Source: UBA961 sp014191195 (GTDB lineage Bacteria > Bacteroidota > Ignavibacteria > Kapaibacteriales > UBA961). Taken from it: a stretch of DNA of 64,000 nt. The DNA lies in the NCBI GenBank assembly GCA_964204605.1, contig OZ123195.1:992001-1056000 (forward strand), given 5' to 3'. Position 1 is the first letter of the stretch, and every line of letters starts with the position of its first letter. The translations under genes and the position numbers were made by a program. This document shows, in pieces, positions 35,179 to 44,513 of the stretch. The notes below the pieces were generated by a model. It saw nothing but the letters and a program-made list of their open reading frames with translations. It ran no database searches and was not told the origin of the DNA.

Positions 35179-36036
35179 TTATGATTGATTGGCTTGTTCT
35201 GTTGGAGATATTGTATTAGTAATTATTATTCGATGATGTTCGAGTAATAGTTCTAATGCAGAATGCGCTGCTTCTTGTTCTGCCTGTTTTTTACTTTTGC
35301 CTATACCTGTTCCTAATTCTTTTCCATTTACGGTTACAGCAACTTGAAACTGTTTTTCATGGTCTGGTCCTGTTGAATCAATCAAAGAATATTTAGGTGA
35401 TTCTTTTCCTTCAGACTGAACTAATTCAAGGAGAATACTTTTGAAATTGGTGTCTTTCATAACCATTTCATTTGTAAGTAGAGGTATAAGACGCTCTAAA
35501 ATGAAATTCCTAGTTATGTCTATACCTTTATCTAAGTATATGGCAGCCAATAATGATTCCATTGCATCTGCTAAAATTGTTTCATTACCCTTTTGTAACG
35601 ATTGATCAGCACTAAAACTAAGCATTAAAAACTGTTCAAGATGAAGTTCTTTTGCGCAAAAAGCCAAGGATTTTCTGTTAACAAGCCAAGATCTCATTTT
35701 GGTAAGCTCACCTTCTTGATTTTGTTCATAATTATCAAAAAGATATTCAGCTACAATCATTCCTAAAATAGAATCTCCTAGAAACTCTAATCGTTCATTA
35801 GATATAACTGGTTTTTCAGTATACACTTGCAAATAAGATCTATGAGTTAATGCTTGCTCATAATATCCAATATTCCCCATTTTAAAACCCATAGAGCGTT
35901 CGAATTCAGTTCTTTTTTGTTTAACAAGAAAACCAATTTTAGGAAAATCTGGCTTTTTTTTGCTTTTCTTAAAAGTTGTTAAACGAAAAAAGTTATCGTA
36001 AATCTGTTGAATAATTTCTATTACTGGCTTTTTCAT
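35179..36036 (-). CDS. rnc: Ribonuclease III
   Basis: RNase III cleaves double-stranded RNA, including rRNA precursors. The 285 residues hold the signature NERLEFLGDSILGMIVAEYL and a second acidic site (ETILADAMESLLAAIYLDKG). A C-terminal dsRNA-binding domain follows (GKELGTGIGKSKKQAEQEAA). The N-terminus has a basic extension of about 35 residues. Location after fabF is classical for Bacteroidota and Chlorobi. A hairpin between fabF and rnc may reduce its expression. Confidence 0.96.
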   Translation of the reverse strand: MKKPVIEIIQQIYDNFFRLTTFKKSKKKPDFPKIGFLVKQKRTEFERSMGFKMGNIGYYEQALTHRSYLQVYTEKPVISNERLEFLGDSILGMIVAEYLFDNYEQNQEGELTKMRSWLVNRKSLAFCAKELHLEQFLMLSFSADQSLQKGNETILADAMESLLAAIYLDKGIDITRNFILERLIPLLTNEMVMKDTNFKSILLELVQSEGKESPKYSLIDSTGPDHEKQFQVAVTVNGKELGTGIGKSKKQAEQEAAHSALELLLEHHRIIITNTISPTEQANQS

Positions 36037-36057
36037 CCTTTGGCTATACTATGTTAC

Positions 36058-36095
36058 TTAATAAAGAAGGTCAAGTACTAAAAAATACTTGACCT
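36058..36095 (-). terminator. Terminator after fabF
   Basis: A perfect 10-bp stem (arms AGGTCAAGTA at 36068-36077 and TACTTGACCT at 36086-36095) with an 8-nt loop is followed on the minus strand by TTCTTTATTA. It lies between fabF and rnc. Confidence 0.7.
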
Positions 36096-36121
36096 AAAAA
36101 TAATCTTAAAAGTATAAATAA

Positions 36122-37384
36122 TTATTCTTCATATGCTTTAAAGCAAATTGAAGCATTGTGTCCACCAAAACCAAAAGTATTACTGATAGCAGCTTTAATT
36201 ACTTTTTTAACCGGTGTATTTGGTGTATAATTCAGTGTACATTCGGGGTCTGGAACTTCGTAATTAATTGTAGGAGGCACCATAGAATGTTTAATGGCCA
36301 TTAAGGTAGCAATAGCTTCTATTGCACCAGCAGCTCCTAGTAAATGGCCTGTCATAGATTTTGTAGAGCTTACTGCTATATTAAAAGCATGTTCTCCAAA
36401 AACCTGAATAATTGCAGCAGACTCATTTTTATCATTATGATAAGTTGATGTACCATGTGCATTGATATAATCAATATCTTGAGGCATTAAACCAGCATCT
36501 TTGATAGATAATTGCATAGACCTAACGGCACCTTCGCCTCCGGGAGCAGGCTGAGTAATATGAAATGCATCGTCTGTTAATCCAAATCCAGCAACGATAC
36601 CATAAATATGTTCGGCACCCCGACTCAAAGCATGCTCTAAAGTTTCGAAAACCATAACACCACTTCCTTCTCCCATAACAAATCCATCTCTACCAGCGTC
36701 AAACGGGCGGCTAGCAGTTATTGGACTATCATTTCTTGTAGAAAGTGCTTTCATGGCATTAAATCCACCAATACCCATTGGGCATACTACAGCTTCACTT
36801 CCACCAACTAGCATTACATCGGCATCTCCACGTTGCATAATCATCAAAGCATCTGCAATTGCATGACTAGAAGTAGCACATGCAGAAACAGTAGCATAAT
36901 TTGGTCCTTTGAATCCATAACGAATAGCAACATGTCCGGCCGCTATATCAGAAATCATCATAGGAACAAAAAAAGGAGATATTCTATCTGGAACGCCATC
37001 TCTATCAAATAAGTTTTTTTGTTGATGATGATATGTCCACATACCACCAATTCCAGAACCAATTATGACACCTGCTCGATTTTTATCGATCAAGTCCAAA
37101 TTGAGTCCTGAATCTTCAATTGCCATTACAGAAGCACTAATAGCAAATTGAGAGAACAAATCCATTCTTTGTGTTTCTTTACGGTTTATATGAAGCAAAG
37201 GGTCGTAGTCTTTGACTTCGCAGGCAAATTTTGTATCAAAATGCTCGGCATCAAAACGTGTAATTGGCCCTGAACCGCTTTTAGAATTCATCATTCCTGT
37301 CCAAAAATCCTTTGCCGTATTTCCAATTGGAGTAACTGCACCTATTCCTGTTACAACAATAGTAGGATAATTATATAGTGGCAT
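36122..37384 (-). CDS. fabF: 3-oxoacyl-[ACP] synthase II
   Basis: FabF elongates acyl-ACP with malonyl-ACP in fatty-acid synthesis. The 420 residues show the thiolase-fold catalytic triad: Cys in ATVSACATSSHAIADAL, His in INAHGTSTYHNDKNE, and His in SSTKSMTGHLLGAAGAIEA. The C-terminal ISNTFGFGGHNASICFK is the usual closing motif. The gene is in the fab cluster but has a terminator on each side, so it may be expressed separately from acpP and rnc. Confidence 0.97.
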   Translation of the reverse strand: MPLYNYPTIVVTGIGAVTPIGNTAKDFWTGMMNSKSGSGPITRFDAEHFDTKFACEVKDYDPLLHINRKETQRMDLFSQFAISASVMAIEDSGLNLDLIDKNRAGVIIGSGIGGMWTYHHQQKNLFDRDGVPDRISPFFVPMMISDIAAGHVAIRYGFKGPNYATVSACATSSHAIADALMIMQRGDADVMLVGGSEAVVCPMGIGGFNAMKALSTRNDSPITASRPFDAGRDGFVMGEGSGVMVFETLEHALSRGAEHIYGIVAGFGLTDDAFHITQPAPGGEGAVRSMQLSIKDAGLMPQDIDYINAHGTSTYHNDKNESAAIIQVFGEHAFNIAVSSTKSMTGHLLGAAGAIEAIATLMAIKHSMVPPTINYEVPDPECTLNYTPNTPVKKVIKAAISNTFGFGGHNASICFKAYEE

Positions 37385-37422
37385 ATAGCCTCAACGAATA
37401 TTCAATGAATAAAGCATAATTT

Positions 37423-37446
37423 CTTGATGTATATATATGTATCAAG
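37423..37446. repeat. Inverted repeat upstream of fabF
   Basis: Arms CTTGAT (37423-37428) and ATCAAG (37441-37446) are separated by a 12-bp alternating TA-rich centre. It lies about 40 bp before the fabF start and could be an operator. Confidence 0.35.
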
Positions 37447-37464
37447 CTTCAATAACATAAAATC

Positions 37465-37502
37465 TAAAAAAGCCACTTCACCTTTATAGAGGATAAGTGG
37501 CT
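37465..37502 (-). terminator. Terminator between acpP and fabF
   Basis: The 8-bp stem AGCCACTT/AAGTGGCT (37471-37478 and 37495-37502) has an inner CCTC/AGG pairing. On the minus strand it is followed directly by six T. It is a textbook intrinsic terminator 70 bp after the acpP stop. Confidence 0.85.
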
Positions 37503-37569
37503 GATTCAAGAGAATTAATTGGAATAAATTCCAAAAATTATCGATTATTAATCGCAATGAAGCAACCAA

Positions 37570-37806
37570 TTAGGCAGAATGTGACTCTAAATAAGAGATC
37601 GCATCACCAACTGTTTGAATCTTTTCTGCATCAGAGTCTTCTATAGTGATATTGAATGCTCTTTCGAATTCCATAATGAGTTCTACGGTATCTAAAGAAT
37701 CAGCACCAAGATCATTTGTGAAAGACGCAGCTGGATTAATTTGGGATTCTTCTACACCCAATTTAGTAACGATAATTTCTTTTACTTTGTCTGCAACGGC
37801 AGCCAT
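37570..37806 (-). CDS. acpP: Acyl carrier protein
   Basis: The 78-residue acidic protein carries growing fatty acyl chains on a phosphopantetheine arm attached to the serine in NDLGADSLDTVELIMEFE. Length and the N-terminal VADKVKEIIVTKLGVEES helix are typical. It lies 39 bp after fabG on the same strand. A strong terminator follows, which would make acpP the last gene of the main transcript and keep its level high. Confidence 0.98.
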   Translation of the reverse strand: MAAVADKVKEIIVTKLGVEESQINPAASFTNDLGADSLDTVELIMEFERAFNITIEDSDAEKIQTVGDAISYLESHSA

Positions 37807-37845
37807 GAGAATTACCTCAGATAGTTTAAGAATGGATTGAATTAC

Positions 37846-38595
37846 TTACATAGCTAATCCGCCATCAACGCACAGAACTTGTCCGGTGATATAGGATGAT
37901 TCTTCACTTAGGAAAAAAGAAACAACCGATGCTATTTCTTTTGGCTTTGCAGATCTTTTTAATGGTATTTTATCTGAGAAAGCTTTTCTTTGTTCTTCAT
38001 TTAATTTTTCTGTCATATCTGTTTCGATATAACCTGGCGCAATGCAATTTACTAAAATATTACGAGATGCAAGTTCTTGTGCTAGTGATTTAGTTAATCC
38101 TATCATTCCTGCCTTGGAAGATGAGTAATTAACTTGCCCCGCATTACCTCGTAAACCAACTATGGAACTAATATTTATGATTCTTCCAGATCTTTGACTC
38201 ATCATGGGTCTGGAAACTGCTTTACTACAAAGAAAAGCACCTTTTAGATTTGTATCTAATACATCATCCCAATCTTGTTCAGACATTCTTATAAGCAATG
38301 TATCTTTGGTAATACCTGCATTATTTACTAATCCGTCGATTCTACCTTTTTCTTTTATAATGTGCTCAAAACCAAGTCTAACTGATTCTTCAGAAGCAAC
38401 ATTCATTTGAATAAAATGTACTTGAGCACCTTCATTAGATAAATGAGTTGCAATCAATTGAGCTTGTTCTGGATTACTATTATATGTACCATAAACAGTA
38501 TATCCTAAATAAGCAAGATGAGTTACTATAGCAGCACCAATACCGCGTGAACCACCTGTTACTACAATTACTTTATCATTAGGTTCAATTAACAT
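37846..38595 (-). CDS. fabG: 3-oxoacyl-[ACP] reductase
   Basis: FabG reduces 3-oxoacyl-ACP with NADPH. This 249-residue short-chain dehydrogenase has the cofactor loop VVTGGSRGIGAAIV, the NNAG element (VNNAGITKDTLLIRM), the catalytic YSSSKAG, and the C-terminal SSYITGQVLCVDGGLAM. It lies between fabD and acpP, 5 bp after fabD. Confidence 0.97.
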   Translation of the reverse strand: MLIEPNDKVIVVTGGSRGIGAAIVTHLAYLGYTVYGTYNSNPEQAQLIATHLSNEGAQVHFIQMNVASEESVRLGFEHIIKEKGRIDGLVNNAGITKDTLLIRMSEQDWDDVLDTNLKGAFLCSKAVSRPMMSQRSGRIINISSIVGLRGNAGQVNYSSSKAGMIGLTKSLAQELASRNILVNCIAPGYIETDMTEKLNEEQRKAFSDKIPLKRSAKPKEIASVVSFFLSEESSYITGQVLCVDGGLAM

Positions 38596-38600
38596 ACTAC

Positions 38601-39530
38601 TTATATTCCTTGAACTAATATGATATCATCTAAAGTGTCTATTCCCTGTATCGAAATATCTGAAGCTGTAATAGAGCGTTTTACTAAACCTTGTAATACT
38701 TTTCCAGGGCCAATCTCACAAAAATGTTTTATGCCAACATTATACATATTTTGTATTGATTGAGACCACCTTACTGGAGAAGTTAATTGTTGTAACAAAT
38801 AATGCTTAAGCTGATTTTGATCTAGTATTGGCAGAGCATGTACATTTGGATAAACTGGTTTATCTGGCTTATTAAATAGAGTAGATTCTATGGCTTTACC
38901 TAATTCCTCAGATGCTGATGCCATCAAAGATGAATGAAAAGCACCACTAACTTGTAGTTCAGTAACCATTCTTGCACCAGCGGATTTAAATAATGGAGCC
39001 TGTGCTCGTAAATATTCCGCATCTCCAGATAATACTATTTGTCCTGGTGAATTATAGTTTGCTGCTACAATAGTACCATCTTTACCTGATAATTCTTGAC
39101 ATAATTGTTCTACTTTTTGATCTTCGAGGCCTATAACAGCAAACATCGTTCCTGGTTGTTTTTCACCAGCTTTAAACATTATTGAGCCACGTAATATAAC
39201 CAAAGAACAAGCATCACGAAATGTAAGCACTCCAGATGCATATAGTGCTGAATATTCCCCTAAGGAATGCCCTGCAAATGCAATAGGATTAACAAATTCT
39301 TTAGCTAAATTCCACAATATAGCTTCATGAATAAACAGTGCAGGTTGAGTATATCGTGTTTCTTTCAGGAGATCTGCAGGACCATCAACACATATTCTGT
39401 CAAGGGGAAAACCTGCAATATCACAAGCTTCTTGCATCATTAATGATGCTTGAGGAAATTCTGAAAGAAGATCTTTCGTCATGCCTACATATTGAGATCC
39501 TTGTCCAGAAAAAAGAAAGGCAGTTTCCAT
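38601..39530 (-). CDS. fabD: Malonyl-CoA:ACP transacylase
   Basis: FabD loads malonate onto ACP. The 309 residues include the N-terminal FLFSGQGSQYVGM, the nucleophile elbow FAGHSLGEYSALYASG with its serine, and VSGAFHSSLM with the catalytic histidine. It is separated by a single base from fabH, inside the fab operon. Confidence 0.97.
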   Translation of the reverse strand: METAFLFSGQGSQYVGMTKDLLSEFPQASLMMQEACDIAGFPLDRICVDGPADLLKETRYTQPALFIHEAILWNLAKEFVNPIAFAGHSLGEYSALYASGVLTFRDACSLVILRGSIMFKAGEKQPGTMFAVIGLEDQKVEQLCQELSGKDGTIVAANYNSPGQIVLSGDAEYLRAQAPLFKSAGARMVTELQVSGAFHSSLMASASEELGKAIESTLFNKPDKPVYPNVHALPILDQNQLKHYLLQQLTSPVRWSQSIQNMYNVGIKHFCEIGPGKVLQGLVKRSITASDISIQGIDTLDDIILVQGI

Positions 39531-39531
39531 A

Positions 39532-40518
39532 TTACTTCATCCCCCATTTGATTAATATACTTCCCCATGTATATCCTGCTCCAAAGCTTGCCAATACTAT
39601 ATAATCTCCATAATGAAGTTTACCATCATGGTATAGTTCAGATAAACAAATTGGAATAGTGCCAGCGGTTGTATTACCGTATTTTTCAATATTAACTATA
39701 ACCTTTTTACTGTCTAAACCCATTCTTCTGGCAGTGGCATCGATAATTCTAAGATTTGCCTGATGCGGAATGAGCCAAGATATATCGTCGGCAATAAGAT
39801 GATTTCTTTCCATTATTTCAGCGGCTACATCAGCCATTCCTACAACAGCAGATTTAAAGACAGATTGTCCTTCTTGAACAACATAATGTTCTTTATTTTC
39901 AACGGTTTCGAATGATGCTGGCTTTGCACTACCACCTGCTGTCATATACAGATATTCTCCGCCATTTCCATCCATCTTTAAAATACTATCAACTATACCA
40001 AAAGCTGGATCTTCGGATTTTTCAAGTAAAACAACACCACATCCATCACCAAAAAGAATACATGTAGTTCTATCTTCAAAATTAAGAATAGAGCTCATTT
40101 TGTCTCCACCACATACTATTACTTTTTTGGCAGCACCACTTTCGATTAAGCCCGCACCGGTTATCAAACCGTATAAAAAACCAGAGCAAGCAGCAGACAG
40201 ATCAAAACCCCAAGCATTCACCATTCCTGTCTTTTTTTGTAATGTTGCTGCAGCTGATGGAAATACATTATCTGGTGTTATTGTGGCAACAATCACGCAA
40301 TCTATTTCAGTTGCTGATATACCTCTTTCAGATAAACATTGCTCAACTGCTGGAACTAACATGTCGGTTAAGGCACCTTCAACTTGAAATCTTCTTTCGA
40401 TGATGCCAGTTCGGGTTCTTATCCATTCATCGTTTGTATCAATTTTATCTTCAAAATATGAATTCTTGAAAATATCAGGAGGTACAAAATGAGCTAGTGA
40501 AGTTATGATTGCTGGCAT
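39532..40518 (-). CDS. fabH: 3-oxoacyl-[ACP] synthase III
   Basis: FabH starts fatty-acid synthesis by condensing an acyl-CoA with malonyl-ACP. The 328 residues contain the N-terminal RTGIIERRF, the active-site cysteine in GFDLSAACSGFLYGL, the histidine in WLIPHQANLRIIDA, and the asparagine in KYGNTTAGTIP. The ATG at 40518 gives MPAIITSLAHFVPP, the usual family start. Longer in-frame readings to 40560 would overlap plsX. Confidence 0.97.
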   Translation of the reverse strand: MPAIITSLAHFVPPDIFKNSYFEDKIDTNDEWIRTRTGIIERRFQVEGALTDMLVPAVEQCLSERGISATEIDCVIVATITPDNVFPSAAATLQKKTGMVNAWGFDLSAACSGFLYGLITGAGLIESGAAKKVIVCGGDKMSSILNFEDRTTCILFGDGCGVVLLEKSEDPAFGIVDSILKMDGNGGEYLYMTAGGSAKPASFETVENKEHYVVQEGQSVFKSAVVGMADVAAEIMERNHLIADDISWLIPHQANLRIIDATARRMGLDSKKVIVNIEKYGNTTAGTIPICLSELYHDGKLHYGDYIVLASFGAGYTWGSILIKWGMK

Positions 40519-40528
40519 ATATATATGA

Positions 40529-41572
40529 TCAATTGATATCGTTAGAATTATGTTCAGCACTTATTTGCAATGCAGATTCTATAGAGACATTTATCTTTTT
40601 ATTATATACTTCTACTGCACGAATAAGCATATTTTGAATTGCTAAAGGGCTCGATTTTCCATGACCAATAATTACCACGCCATTAACGCCAAGTAAAGGA
40701 ACTCCACCATATTCCTGATAGTCGAAATCCTTTAGAATATGTTTCAATGTTGGTAGCATTATCATCACAGCTAATTTTTGGAAAAAGCCTTTTTGTGCAT
40801 GAGATGCAATTTTAGCTTTAAGAAGTCCTAACATGCTTTCTGCAAATTTCAAGACAATATTTCCTACAAATCCATCACATACAACAACATCAGAAGTACC
40901 TAATAATACATCACGTCCTTCTACATTGCCTTGAAAATTAAGAGTACTGTTTTTCAACAATTGAAATGTTTGAATGATGTTTTCAGTACCTTTTCCTTCT
41001 TCTTCACCAATATTTAATAGGCCAATTTTTGGAGAATCAATTCCTAAAACCTGTTTAGAATAGATACTTCCCATAATTGCAAACTCATATAAAAATCTTG
41101 GTCTGCCTTCAATATTGGCACCTACATCTAGCAATAAGACAGGTTTACCCGATTGAGTAGGTAAAAATGTACCGATAGTTGGCCTACTAACCCCTTTAAT
41201 TCTTCCAAGTAGAATAGTAGCAGTACTTAAAACAGCACCTGTATTACCAGCAGAAACAAAAGCATCGACACTTCTATTTGCATGAAGTTCGATACCCTTA
41301 AACAAAGAAGATTGTTTTTTTCTTTTCAATACCGAAGTTGGATCATCATCCATAGATACAATATCATCTGCATGAACCACAGAAAATTTCATATCTTTTA
41401 TATCTAAGTTTTTTAGTGCTTCTTTAATGATTTGTTCTTTGCCAACAAACACAAATTCTATTGTTAAAGATTGATCTCTAAATATTTTAGATGCAAGAAT
41501 TGCTCCCTTAATTTCATTCAAGGGAGCAAAATCACCGCCCATTACGTCTATGGCAATTCGAATTGGATTCAT
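40529..41572 (-). CDS. plsX: Phosphate acyltransferase PlsX
   Basis: PlsX converts acyl-ACP to acyl-phosphate for phospholipid synthesis. The 347 residues begin MNPIRIAIDVMGGDFAPLNE, the family signature. Further blocks are AFVSAGNTGAVLS, PVLLLDVGANIEGRP, NIGEEEGKGTE, and VVCDGFVGNIVLK. The ATG at 41572 is preferred over upstream in-frame starts because the signature begins there. Positioned between rpmF and fabH, as in most bacteria. Confidence 0.96.
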   Translation of the reverse strand: MNPIRIAIDVMGGDFAPLNEIKGAILASKIFRDQSLTIEFVFVGKEQIIKEALKNLDIKDMKFSVVHADDIVSMDDDPTSVLKRKKQSSLFKGIELHANRSVDAFVSAGNTGAVLSTATILLGRIKGVSRPTIGTFLPTQSGKPVLLLDVGANIEGRPRFLYEFAIMGSIYSKQVLGIDSPKIGLLNIGEEEGKGTENIIQTFQLLKNSTLNFQGNVEGRDVLLGTSDVVVCDGFVGNIVLKFAESMLGLLKAKIASHAQKGFFQKLAVMIMLPTLKHILKDFDYQEYGGVPLLGVNGVVIIGHGKSSPLAIQNMLIRAVEVYNKKINVSIESALQISAEHNSNDIN

Positions 41573-41623
41573 CTTTAATCCGTGATGTTTGCTCATCAAG
41601 TGATTTGCAATCAAGAATAAGGA

Positions 41624-41821
41624 TTATTCTGCTACAGAGCCAGTACTATTTAATTCAAACATCTTGCGTCCATTATAATATCCACAAGAAGGGCAAGCAG
41701 TATGGGTAAGTTTAGTGCTTCCACAATTAGCGCATGGACCTACTGTAGGAGCAGTAGCCTTATAATGAGTTCTGCGTTTGTCTCTACGTGATTTTGAGTG
41801 ACGTCTTTTTGGATTTGGCAT
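41624..41821 (-). CDS. rpmF: 50S ribosomal protein L32
   Basis: This 65-residue basic protein starts MPNPKRRHSKSRRDKRRTHY and has two CxxC pairs (CANC and CPSC), so it is the zinc-binding form of L32. It lies 44 bp after the DUF177 gene, the standard rpmF neighbourhood, and precedes plsX. Confidence 0.97.
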   Translation of the reverse strand: MPNPKRRHSKSRRDKRRTHYKATAPTVGPCANCGSTKLTHTACPSCGYYNGRKMFELNSTGSVAE

Positions 41822-41865
41822 CGTATAACTCCGATTACATCAATTTGATATGGTAATGTCAATAA

Positions 41866-42396
41866 TTAATTTTCTACTATTTTAATATCTTTTAGTGCTG
41901 CCCATGGAGATGTCTCATCAGGCAGATTAGGTTCAGTTTTTTGCTTTTCAGTAGACCTTTCTGGATATAAATCCTCAAACGATGTCTGAGAATGTAAAGG
42001 TGATATCCTTTTCATTGGTAAATTTAATGCCAATTGCTGTCTCACTTCATCGGAAATATCGATATATGTATCTTCTTCTCTGATGAGTATCTCACCTTCA
42101 TCATCATTCTCTGTTTTTGGCTGAAGATAAAAAAGTTGCGTATCAATAACATAATGTAAGATAATCTGCGCTTTCACTATGTCTGTAAATTCTTCACCAG
42201 AAATATCACAAAGAAGTAATGCTTTACACACTGCTTCTGCACTAATGAGTATTCTCTTTCCTTGTCTCTTGATAGTACCAATTATCTGTGTATCTCCAAT
42301 AAATTCAGGTAAAATACCTTCAATTGATTGGGAAGAACTTGTTACAGAAAATGGATAAACGCCCTCTTGTAAGCCAAGAATCATGATCTGTATCAT
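41866..42396 (-). CDS. DUF177 (YceD) protein
   Basis: The 176-residue acidic protein fits YceD by position before rpmF and by its central block (RILISAEAVCKALLLCDISG followed by EEFTDIVKAQIILHYVID). The cysteines and the DISGEEF motif are typical of DUF177. YceD is linked to 23S rRNA accumulation in plants and E. coli; the mechanism is unknown. Starts at 42396 and 42384 are both possible. It is the first gene of the fatty-acid operon. Confidence 0.88.
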   Translation of the reverse strand: MIQIMILGLQEGVYPFSVTSSSQSIEGILPEFIGDTQIIGTIKRQGKRILISAEAVCKALLLCDISGEEFTDIVKAQIILHYVIDTQLFYLQPKTENDDEGEILIREEDTYIDISDEVRQQLALNLPMKRISPLHSQTSFEDLYPERSTEKQKTEPNLPDETSPWAALKDIKIVEN

Positions 42397-42439
42397 GGTA
42401 AAAGCCTATTAACAAGATGAATAGAAAAAAGAACAATCA

Positions 42440-42447
42440 CAAATTTA
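42440..42447 (-). promoter_or_regulatory. -7 box of the DUF177-rpmF-fab operon
   Basis: The minus strand reads TAAATTTG, 43 bp before the DUF177 start. No clear TTG at -33. Confidence 0.5.
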
Positions 42448-42570
42448 CAAAATAAATTGTAAGAAATCTGAATATATATCTAATAATTAGATCTTTTATG
42501 AATTTAGCATATCTATTCTAGGTATTCATTTATTAGACTTTTAAGTAGAAAATCAATCCATTCTTAATCG

Positions 42571-42578
42571 TATATTTG
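42571..42578 (+). promoter_or_regulatory. -7 box of kynA
   Basis: TATATTTG, 71 bp before the ATG at 42650. No clear -33 element. Confidence 0.45.
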
Positions 42579-42649
42579 CAGTATACATTTAGACATCATT
42601 TGTAAAGATATCTGTTAAACTCTCACATTATACTAATGTAGGTGAATAC

Positions 42650-43732
42650 ATGTCACATTCTGATCAATCAGTATACTATAGTTCATATCTTCAATTGGAC
42701 AAAATCTTAGATGCACAGCATACAGAAAGCTCAAAGAAAGGTATAGAAGCACATGATGAGATGCTTTTTATAATCACACATCAGGCTTTTGAATTATGGT
42801 TTAAACAAATAATGTTCGAATTAGACTCTGTAATATCTTTGCTTCAAAAAAAGTCAATTGCAGAACATGAGATTTCAATGTGTGTAAAAGGGATTCATCG
42901 TATGAACAAGATTTTGCACATGACTTCATCACAATTTGAAGTACTTGAAACCATGACTGCATTAGATTTTATGGATTTTCGGGATTTATTACATCCAGCA
43001 AGCGGATTTCAATCATTACAATTCAGAATTTTAGAAATACGTTTGGGTTTACCTGAATCCAAGCGTTTAAATAAACATTTTATGATAGCTTTGAATGAAT
43101 CAGACAAAGCGCAGGTTTTATCTGCTTTGCAAAAACCTACTTTATTTGATTCTGTACAGCAATGGTTGGAGAATACACCCTTTATCGAAACAGACAAATA
43201 CAAGTTTTGGCATGAATATAAACTTGCTGTCATGCAAACATTTGAAAAAGATCGTCATGATATTGTACAGCATGATATTTTATCTGCAGAAGAAAAAGAG
43301 CAAAGGATTCAATCAATTTATCAAGCTGAATCTAGTTTTAATTCTCTTTTTGATAATTCATCATATCAAGAGTTGATTCAAAAAGGTGAACGGTTTCTTT
43401 CGCACAAAGCAACGATGGCAGCATTATTTATAAACTTATATCGTTCTTTCCCATTATTACAAAAGCCTTTTGAACTTATTCATCAGATTTCTACATTTGA
43501 TGAGAATATGTCTTTATGGCGTTATAGACATTCAGTTATGACAGCTAAAATGATTGGCTCTAGAATTGGAACTGGAGGATCTAGTGGATCTCATTATCTT
43601 GCTATGACAGCCATGAAACAGCGTATTTTTAATGATATTACTTCATTATCAGGTATGCTATTATCAAGAAGAACATTACCTGATTTACCGGCTGTTATTA
43701 TTAAACAATTACAGTTTACATTTGAACAATAG
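42650..43732 (+). CDS. kynA: Tryptophan 2,3-dioxygenase
   Basis: This heme enzyme opens the indole ring of tryptophan to give N-formylkynurenine, the first step of the kynurenine pathway. The 360 residues include THQAFELWFKQIMFE with the active-site histidine (His44), the substrate-binding MDFRDLLHPASGFQS, and the heme-ligand histidine near residue 293 in WRYRHSVMTAKMIG, followed by GTGGSSGSHYL. No other kynurenine-pathway gene is in the window, so the role (catabolism or NAD synthesis) is open. Confidence 0.95.
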   Translation: MSHSDQSVYYSSYLQLDKILDAQHTESSKKGIEAHDEMLFIITHQAFELWFKQIMFELDSVISLLQKKSIAEHEISMCVKGIHRMNKILHMTSSQFEVLETMTALDFMDFRDLLHPASGFQSLQFRILEIRLGLPESKRLNKHFMIALNESDKAQVLSALQKPTLFDSVQQWLENTPFIETDKYKFWHEYKLAVMQTFEKDRHDIVQHDILSAEEKEQRIQSIYQAESSFNSLFDNSSYQELIQKGERFLSHKATMAALFINLYRSFPLLQKPFELIHQISTFDENMSLWRYRHSVMTAKMIGSRIGTGGSSGSHYLAMTAMKQRIFNDITSLSGMLLSRRTLPDLPAVIIKQLQFTFEQ

Positions 43733-43758
43733 ATTCAGATATCAATTCAGGGGATATA

Positions 43759-44499
43759 ATGTTGAGCTATGTTGAGTCTTGTTTGAATGTTTTAGAAGCT
43801 GGCAAAAAGATATATCTAGATTTTATTTCACCAATACATTGCCAGATATGTAATTCTCAGTGTGGTGACAAACAGATAATATTTCGATTATGTAATCAAT
43901 GTTTTTATTCATTAGACTATTCACCAGATAAAGAGCACTTATTAAATAGTTTATATTCTAAAAAGAAAGGGGATGATTCAGCATTAAGTTCTATTTCTTC
44001 TTATGTAGAATTAACATCAGAGTCGAATGTGGAACTATTGATATATGCTCTAAAATATGATTATTGTTCTCGAATTGGTTTTGATTTTGGAAAAGTTTTA
44101 GGTAAGAAGATTCTAAATGACAGTACATATACTGACATTGATTTGATAATTCCAGTGCCCTTACATACAGCACGAATTAGAGAAAGAACATATAATCAGT
44201 CTTTGTATATAGCAAAAGGAATTCAAGAGATTACACATAAAAGAATAGAGAATACCTGTTTACAAAGGATTATGTATTCAGGTTCTCAAACATTACTAAA
44301 TGTTTCCGAAAGATCATCTAATATGTCAGATACTATATTCAAAGTCAACAATAAAGATAGAATTCATCATGCATCTATTTTATTGGTAGATGATATCTTT
44401 ACAACAGGTGCAACTTTAGAAGCATGCGCAAATACCTTGCTGTTAGAGGGTGCATTATGTGTTCATGGTATAACAATTGCATCTGCACCATTACGATAA
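43759..44499 (+). CDS. ComF-family phosphoribosyltransferase
   Basis: The 246-residue protein has an N-terminal zinc-ribbon-like cysteine set (CQICNSQCG and LCNQC). The C-terminal phosphoribosyltransferase domain has the PRPP motif LLVDDIFTTGATLEACA. Other family landmarks are LIYALKYDYCSRIGFDFGK, LIIPVPLHTARIRERTYNQS and an LxR segment near residue 170. ComF helps DNA uptake in competent bacteria, but related genes occur widely without competence. Role here is unproven. Confidence 0.9.
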   Translation: MLSYVESCLNVLEAGKKIYLDFISPIHCQICNSQCGDKQIIFRLCNQCFYSLDYSPDKEHLLNSLYSKKKGDDSALSSISSYVELTSESNVELLIYALKYDYCSRIGFDFGKVLGKKILNDSTYTDIDLIIPVPLHTARIRERTYNQSLYIAKGIQEITHKRIENTCLQRIMYSGSQTLLNVSERSSNMSDTIFKVNNKDRIHHASILLVDDIFTTGATLEACANTLLLEGALCVHGITIASAPLR

Positions 44500-44513
44500 T
44501 TAACAAGTATATT

